Origin: Erpobdella octoculata | Lineage: Eukaryota > Annelida > Clitellata > Hirudinida > Erpobdellidae | Direction: 5' to 3' | Length of the DNA: 64,000 nt | Assembly (NCBI GenBank): GCA_963978895.1 | Contig: OZ022247.1 | Location: 16,252,312-16,316,311 of the forward strand | Notes under the pieces: generated by a model | Told to the model about the DNA's origin: nothing | Databases searched by the model: none | What the model saw: the letters and a program-made list of their open reading frames with translations, nothing else | Program-made: the position numbers and the translations under genes | Shown here: piece by piece, positions 58,230-64,000 of the stretch | How positions within the stretch are numbered: the first letter of the stretch is position 1 | How the letters are laid out: the number at the start of each line of letters is the position of its first letter

Positions 58230-60802
58230 CAGTGATATTTCAGTTACAACTTTTCAGTTACAGTTACAGTTAAAGTTACAACATTTTTCAGTTTCAGTTA
58301 AAGTTATTTTTCCTCAAACATATTTCAGTTACTATTACACTTATTTATTTTTAAGTTACAGTTACAGTTAACTGTAGATTCTATACACAGCCAAAAACAA
58401 ATTTTTTTGTATTTATTTACAAAATGGTAAAACTTCGAGTTCATTTGAAAAAAACACGAGTTTCTAGATTCTTGGAGAGCCTGTTTCTTTTTCCTGCAGT
58501 CATATCACTGCAAACCGAGAAGATGCGCTCCACATATGCTTCTGAAGCAGGTGCAGAGATAAGGTCTTTAGCGAAGGCCGCTATTAGAGGATGCACTGTC
58601 TCTGAGGCTGTCCAGAAACTTAATCCAGTTTGATTAGCAGCTAATCATTTTGAAGCCCCAAGATAAGCATTAAGTTTTTCCTCAACAGAACTTCCGTGCC
58701 TATATTGCTTGCTCGGAGAACTGGAATCTTCAATTTCTAGGGCAAGAAATAAGATTAAACGTAACAAGGCAGCATGACCTTCAGGAGTGGTGGCAGACAT
58801 GTTGAAAGCTGCTGGAGCTGTTGGTATAGTGTGGATGACTGAAGTGTGTAATGCAGTAGTGAAGGATGGTAAAACCCCTGTAGACTGGAATAAGAGCTGG
58901 ATGGTGAATGTCTACAAAGGAAAAGGCGATGCATTAGCATGTGGCTCATACAGGGGCATTAAACTATTAGAACATGCAATGAAAGTTTTAGAGAGGGTGA
59001 TTGAAAAAAGAGTAAGGAAGATTGTGAAAATTGATGGTATGCAGTTTGGTTTCATGATGGGGAAAGGTACTACCGATGCTATTTTCATAGTTCGTCAGTT
59101 GCAGGAAAAGTATCTTGCCAAGAACAAAGATCTGTGGATGGCCTTTGTTGATCTTGAAAAGGCATTTGATAGAGTACCTCGTGAGATAGTGTGGTGGGCT
59201 CTGAGATGTCTAGGTGTGGATGAATGGTTAGTTTCCGTGATAAGAACTATGTATGATGATGCAGCGACAGTGGTGAAAGTGAATGGGAAGGAGAGTGACG
59301 CTTTCAGCGTTAAGGTTGGAGTGCATCAGGGTTCAGTTCTCAGCCCATTGTTGTTTATCATTGTTTTAGAGGCCTTATCACGGGAGCTCAGGGTAGGCTT
59401 CCAATGGAACTGCTCTATGCTGATGATCTTGTTTTATTAGCTGAGACAGAAGATTCTCTCCTGGAAAAGTTAAGGATCTGGAAAATTGGCATGGAAGCGA
59501 AAGGCCTTAGAGTGAATGCGAGTAAGACAAAAATCATGAAGTGTCGGGCCGGGATGGGACAGGTGGAGAAGTCGGGTAAATGGCCATGCAGTGTATGCAG
59601 AAAAGGTGTTGGCTCCAATTCTATTTGTTGTGTGGATTGTAAGAGTTGGGTCCATAAAAGGTGCGGTGGCATTTTGGGTAGTTTGAAAGATCTTGTTGGC
59701 TTCCGTTGTAAGAGTTGTGTGGCTGGTGGTTCTGTTCAAGAAGAGTTGTTGGGTGAGGTTGAGGTTGAGCCAGGCGTAAAGGTGGAGTGTGTGACCAAGT
59801 TCTGTTACCTAGGTGACACATTAGGTGCAGGAGGAGGTGTAGAAGAGGCGGTGAGAGCTAGAGTGCGTTCTGCCTGGGCTAAATTCAAAGAGTTATCTCC
59901 TATCTTGACCACCCGTGGTGCATCTTTTTATGTGAAAGGAAAGGTGTATAGGGCATGTGTTCAAAGTGTCCTTGTTTATGGCACTGAAACATGGTCTATG
60001 AAGGTGGAGAATCTAAGAAGTTTAGAAAGGGTAGAACGTATGATGGTTAGATGGATGTGTGGTGTTTCGTTGAATGATCGTGCACGTAGTGTGGATTTGT
60101 ATAGCCTTCTGAATGTTCCTTGTGTGGCTGATGTGGTGAGACGTGGAAGACTAAGGTGGTTTGAACATTTGGAGCGTAAAAGTGCAGATGATTGGGTTTC
60201 GGCAATTAGAGATGTGGATGTTGTAGGAGTGAAAAGTAAAGGTAGAAGTAGGAAGACTTGGTGGGAATGTGTGAAGAAAGATATGCATGAGCTCGGCCTG
60301 AAGCGGCAGTCTGCCCTGGATCGTGACTTGTGGAGGGGCCTGATATGGAAAAACGTCCAACCCTAGCATAGCGTGGAATAGGGACGTTTCAAAAATAAAT
60401 GATGATGATGAAGCCTCTTAAATCTTTTTAAAGGAGGTTGGCACAATTCATCATAAGACGATTGCAACAGCTTTATCAACTATCAATAATAACAAAAGGC
60501 CGCGAATAACTAAACAGCACCATATATACTATTTGTTAGGTAACAACAAAGAACTCGTTTTTTATCTTTATATAAAAATAAATAAATCTAATAATTAATT
60601 TAATTAGAAAAAAATTACATTAAAAATATTTTTCAGTTATTAATAATTTTTGTATTATTTAACTGAATTTATTATTCAGTTACTATTACAGTTAGAGTTA
60701 TTCGCCGTATTTCAGTTACTATTACTATTACACTTAACTGACCATTATTTTTCTATTATTTTCCGATTTCAGTTAGTGTTACAGTTAACTTGAATATCAC
60801 TG
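58230..60802 (-). mobile_element. hAT family A element, 2,573 bp, duplication GTCATAAC, carrying a LINE
   Basis: Ends CAGTGATATTTCAGTTACAA and GTTACAGTTAACTTGAATATCACTG (imperfect). GTCATAAC flanks both sides (58,222-58,229; 60,803-60,810). Reverse complement of 58,400-58,720 is the hATC region already seen at 3,880-4,157 (for example the codons for S-A-x-A-S-E-A-Y-V-E-R). Most transposase coding is gone and a LINE fragment occupies 58,770-60,414. Confidence 0.93.
58770..60414 (+). pseudogene. 5'-truncated non-LTR retrotransposon (LINE) with C-terminal zinc finger
   Basis: First frame (to 59,400): VADMLKAAG, YRGIKLLEHAMKVLERVIEK, QFGFMMGKGTTDAIFIVRQL, DLEKAFDRVPRE, GVHQGSVLSPLLF (RT blocks 1-4). 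A single missing base at about 59,405 shifts the frame, and the catalytic LLYADDLVLLAE is in the second frame (59,404-60,366). That frame goes on with WPCSVCRKGVGSNSICCVDC and WVHKRCGG (PHD-like finger), CVTKFCYLGDTLG, and YGTETWSMKVENLRSLERVE, the usual thumb/C-terminal region. The 3' UTR ends ATGATGATGATGAAG, a short tandem tail. The endonuclease and RT start are missing. Probably RTE-like in tail style; clade uncertain. Confidence 0.88.
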
Positions 60803-61462
60803 GTCATAACTCAATATAAACAAATTGAAAATAAATAAATCACCGAAATAGTACATCGGCGGGTTTTCCCATTATCAGCCATTGAAGGTGGGGTTTTTTT
60901 GTAGGCAGTTTTTTTCATTATCAGCCATTAAAGGTTGGGTTACAGTTTTTTTTCGTAGGTTGTAATTTTCGATACCATCCAATGAATATTGTGTTTTTCG
61001 TAGGCGGTTATTTCCAAAAACATACAATATAGGTTTTTGTCGTAGGCGGTTTTTTCACTATCACCCATTAAATGTGGTTTTTTCGTAGGCGTTTTTCCAT
61101 GATCATCCAATCAAAGAGAAGACCATTCCAAAACGTGTTCAAGTGAAAAATCACCTGCTACTGGCTAAAATAGTTACACGCTTCGCTTGCGAAACGTGCA
61201 TAAAGTTATTACTATAATAGCGCATTGGTGTTGTTTATGAGCTTTAAGTGCGATTTGAGTTCGACTACCTTTACTATTAATATGTAAAAACTCACACGCT
61301 TCGCTCGCGAAGCGTGCGTTAAGTGCTGGTTAGTATATAAAAGTGCTTAACTTCGGCTAAAACATCTTGGCAAACCTGTGTCTGATCTTTCATTTGTTCA
61401 CACAAGATAAATAGCAATGTTTCTAGAATTTGTATTATTATAATGTTTATTTTTCATACCAG

Positions 61463-62791
61463 ATGGCTGTTGCCAAGTCAAAGCGAACCAATTCCAATGG
61501 ACCAAGAAAAAGGCGGCACCATTCATACAACCCAGCTAAAATCTAAATTTTCGACATCTAACTCTCGTTATGATGCTGCCATGGCAATAGTAAAACCAGT
61601 TGTTTCAATGTTGTCAGACCTGTGTACACCAGAATTTACAAAGGCTTACAAATGGCTTGAAAGTTTTGCTCAGTCGGCTCGTTTACATCAATGGCAGAGT
61701 TATGGTGATGGTACAGATGAAGAGACTGATATTGTCAATTTACCTTGCAGTGATGTGAGAAATCAAAATTATTATACTTTTTTAATTTTAAATTAAAAGT
61801 TAATTGAAATAACTGAGTTTTTAGGATGAGGAGGATCAATTTACACAGGAAGTGCCTTCAGTATCATCCCAGTTTATCCTTTCTGTTCCAGCTACTTTTA
61901 TCCCAAATGACCAGGTATTTTTTAGGCTTTATAATCTATTTAATTTCAGTGGCTTTTAATTTATTTAAAAATAATTTTTTCAGGAAATAACTCCAGCATC
62001 AGCCCAGCCGGGAAAGCCTATCTTTTCTGTCCCAACTGTTGACTGGTCAAAGGAACAGGTATTTGCTCAAAGCTTGATGTTATGTAATTTACAAATTCTT
62101 AATATCTTCCAAAATTATTTTTCAGCAGGGAACGTCTTCAGGGCCAACCCAGCCTATCTTTTCTGTCCCAACTGTTAACTGGTCAAAGGAGCAGGTATTT
62201 GCTCAAGCTACTTAATTTACAAATTTTTATTTGCTCAAACTTTGATGCTACTTAATTTACGAATTTTTAATCTTATCCAAAACCATTTTTTATCAGGGAA
62301 CACTTTCAGGGTCAACCCAGCCTGTCTTGCACCTGCCAATGCGAATTAAACAAAATGGGCGTCCATTAAAGCATCGTCGAATAAAATTCACAGCACGAGT
62401 GAAGCCTTTCGAAAAACTGTTTTCAAAGGAAAGAGATAGCATTCGATTTCGCTGGATAGTGAAAGATGATACAGCAACCTCTGCTCTGCGCACTGGGTCG
62501 AAGCTCAGCATTGATGACATTCGGTCAGATGTTGCAAATGATCAAAGAGCTCAACTTGGAGAAATTAGAAGACACTTTACTGACTCGGCTTATGAAGTGG
62601 TAGAGCTTCTTGGATCTTTGATGAAGGAAGAAGAATGGCCATGTTTACAGTGCAGAACGACTTCATCTGATTTTAATAAGCCATGGATTCAGTGGGACAA
62701 GTGTTTAGACTGGTCTCATTTTTCATGTGCAGGCCTCACAGCAAAACCACTAAAGTGCTGGTACTGTGTAAGATGTAACACGAACTCTTAA
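61463..62791 (+). CDS. Cassette-exon gene of the Mutator-like element, five exons, PHD-like C-terminus
   Basis: Exons: 61,463-61,754; 61,825-61,914; 61,984-62,058; 62,126-62,194; 62,297-62,791, each with AG and GT neighbours. Exon 1 encodes SRYDAAMAIVKPVVSMLSDL and KAYKWLESFAQSAR, similar to the region after the SWIM finger in ZSWIM3-like transposases. Exons 2-4 (90, 75, 69 nt) are multiples of three and repeat a motif: F-I-L-S-V-P-A-T, PIFSVPTVDWSKEQ, PIFSVPTVNWSKEQ; introns 3 and 4 both begin GTATTTGCTCAA. Exon 5 is basic, then has EEEWPCLQCRTTSSDF, WIQWDKCLDWSHFSCAGL and WYCVRC, a PHD-like treble of cysteines with one expected Cys replaced (IQWDKC). No DDE domain. Start codon/5' exon not found; a TATATAAAAG lies 125 bp upstream. 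Confidence 0.65.
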
Positions 62792-63684
62792 AAGAAGTCT
62801 TTAATTATATTTTCAATGAGGATTTTGCGCCTTTGGCTAGTTTTTATGTTCATTATTCTTTTTTTTAAACTATGTCACATTTTCATTTTTTCTATTAATA
62901 TCTTCTCTTCCCAGTTGTTACATTTTTATTTCATAAATAATGTTTTGTGTGACCTCAATTCTTTGCATTAGCTCTGCCTTGCTAATTGCTGCCAGTTGCA
63001 AACCTAGACAAAAAAAGGATGAAATATCTTGTTTTTTAAATTTGTTGAATAATATTTTTTTCTATTAATTTATCACCTTTTTCCGTTGCTGCTTTTTTCA
63101 CTCGATAAACTTTGATTTGATTAGGCCTGAACAAAGAAGGAGGAGAATTGTCTTGTATATTTAATTAATTATTTCTGGATAAATTAAATTTTTATTTGAA
63201 ACTTGATTTTTAATCAAGTGTTCAACATACTGAGCTATTTGGTGTTGTGTTCCTTAATAAAAACTGCTATGGTGTAACTCAATCTAAAATTGAAACACAT
63301 TTTTTGAAGTTGCTTTATATAATTTATATGGCTCGAAGTTTGTGACAGTGACTGGTAACTGAGTAAAATTTATTTTACCAAAATTTTTTTATAACTACAC
63401 TATTTTAAGTAGTAGTCACTAACAATTGTTTTTCCTTAACTTCGTTTACTTCGATCAGCACATCTCTAGTAGGCATATCAATTGTTTCTTTTTAGCAAAT
63501 CATTATTTGTTTTTTAAACAAATAATTAAATTTATTTGTTATATTTGCTTTGATCTTATATAGTATAACTATTATTTTCATATTTTTGTGATTTTGATCA
63601 GCACATCCCTAAATATTTCGGTCATTTGTTTATTTTTGTCTTTTACTTATTAATTTATGCAGCTGCCAAGGCCCAGCTGCTGAG
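62792..63684. other. 3' part of the Mutator-like element, non-coding
   Basis: AT-rich. GATTTTGATCAGCACATCCC/TCGATCAGCACATCTC occurs twice (63,450-63,470; 63,588-63,612). AATAAA-type signals (62,930, 63,255) could end the cassette-exon transcript. Nothing else recognised. Confidence 0.4.
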
Positions 63685-63721
63685 TGGGAGAAGGAGTTCC
63701 CCCGGAAAATAACATCTACCA

Positions 63722-64000
63722 AAAAATTCTAACTTCTACATTAATCTGTCTTCTTACGAACTCAGCAGTGACGAGAGTGAGTTCTTGAATTTAGGTTTGA
63801 ATTTTCACATTTCAAGAAAATATGAACCTATTGTTAAAAAAAACTGAACTGGTAATGTATCATAAATTATGCTGGTACAAAAGTAGTGGATTTATCGACT
63901 TTGGCCAGTCTCTACAAGTTGAGCTGTTACGCGAGGGATTGATTAACAGAAGCACAACTGTTAAACCTTCTGCTTCATATCGTTTAAAGCTCGCAGCAAA
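63722..64000 (+). pseudogene. Penelope-like ORF, downstream part, runs off the window
   Basis: Translation NSNFYINLSSYELSSDESEF then LNLGLNFHISRKYEPIVKK matches the block just before the reverse transcriptase in Penelope-like proteins (N-L-S-x-x-x-L-S-x-x-E-x-x-x-L-x-x-G-L-x-F). Frameshifts follow: the T-E-L and later V-E-L-L-R-E-G-L-I-N-R-S-T-T-V-K-P-S parts are in other frames. The reverse transcriptase would lie beyond 64,000. It continues the frame broken at 52,872. Confidence 0.65.

Larger units (their letters stand above)
57655..61338 (+). promoter_or_regulatory. Unit U4, interrupted by a hAT element
   Basis: 57,655-58,229 and 60,811-61,338 together form one unit. The two halves rejoin at GTCATAAC, and the uninterrupted sequence GAGCATACGTCATAACTCAA is preserved in U3 (about 56,984-57,003). 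It ends with CACGCTTCGCTCGCGAAGCG (about 61,297) and TATATAAAAG (61,335), immediately upstream of the cassette-exon gene. Confidence 0.7.
52873..63719 (+). mobile_element. Mutator-like element, 10.8 kb, modular
   Basis: The ends GTAAAAGTTATTTTCCGGGG and, complemented, GTAGATGTTATTTTCCGGGG continue as GGGAACTCCT(TCT)CCCACTCA: an inverted repeat of about 35 bp. Imperfect duplication GAAAATTCC / AAAAATTCT lies outside, and the Penelope frame is continuous without the element. Content in order: units U1-U2, zinc-finger gene, U3-U4 (U4 holding a hAT with a LINE), cassette-exon gene. FAR1/ZSWIM-type N-terminus plus an approximately 9-bp duplication points to the Mutator superfamily; the DDE core is not found. 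Confidence 0.65.

Noticed and set aside
58424..58633. Plus-strand 69-codon frame
   Set aside because: Antisense of the hAT-A dimerisation domain.

Overview
The window is repeat-dense metazoan nuclear DNA: AT-rich, with spliced genes, very long (TA)n tracts and layered transposons. The mix (Penelope-like elements with hammerhead-like motifs, P-type/THAP, hAT, Mutator-like, an Academ-like giant protein, Ty3/gypsy, CR1/L2-like LINE, tRNA-derived SINE) fits an invertebrate. I cannot name a clade from sequence alone.

The one clear host gene is a dual-specificity (MAP-kinase-type) phosphatase on the minus strand. One catalytic exon is at 37,683-38,055. The HCSAGVSRS active-site exon starts at 15,056. 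They join in frame across a 22.6-kb intron. Downstream coding at about 11,027-12,416 is separated from the active-site exon by a P-like transposon (12,417-14,792; 7-bp duplication CACAAGC) sitting inside coding sequence. A probable frameshift and an in-frame stop also suggest a broken gene or a shortened product.

The big intron holds one nested structure. Element E (15,365-34,222) has matching ends (CTGGTAGAT...) and a minus-strand giant protein with an XPG/PIN-like nuclease region and a CXC-like cysteine tail; it is probably Academ-type. It is split by a young gypsy element (27,490-32,237, intact 1439-codon gag-pol, 160-bp LTRs with 2 differences) and by a 7,058-bp element Z (18,322-25,379). 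Z has about 255-bp inverted repeats, an 8-9-bp duplication, thirteen apparently identical 194-bp satellite units, a PHD-finger ORF, an SGNH-hydrolase ORF and an inverted piece of E's own end.

The flanks: 1-8.5 kb is a CR1/L2-like LINE tail, an 18-bp-minisatellite composite repeat, and a graveyard of at least four hAT families nested in each other. 35.7-37.4, 43.5, 48.7 and 49.8-51.7 kb carry repeats starting ACTAGC-n-GTTACCCGGCGTTGCCCGGG. 42-52.5 kb alternates (TA)n, tRNA-like SINE heads, hAT elements and truncated Penelope-like heads, three of them with hammerhead-ribozyme-like folds. 52.5-64 kb is a Penelope-like ORF interrupted by a 10.8-kb Mutator-like element built from four promoter-like units with CACGCTTCGC palindromes and two spliced genes (a FAR1/ZSWIM-like zinc-finger gene and a gene with repeated cassette exons ending in a PHD-like finger). 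That element is itself hit by a hAT element carrying a LINE.

Insertion order can be read from target-site duplications and from intact 'empty' copies elsewhere in the window. Most coding sequence belongs to mobile elements; only the phosphatase is confidently host.
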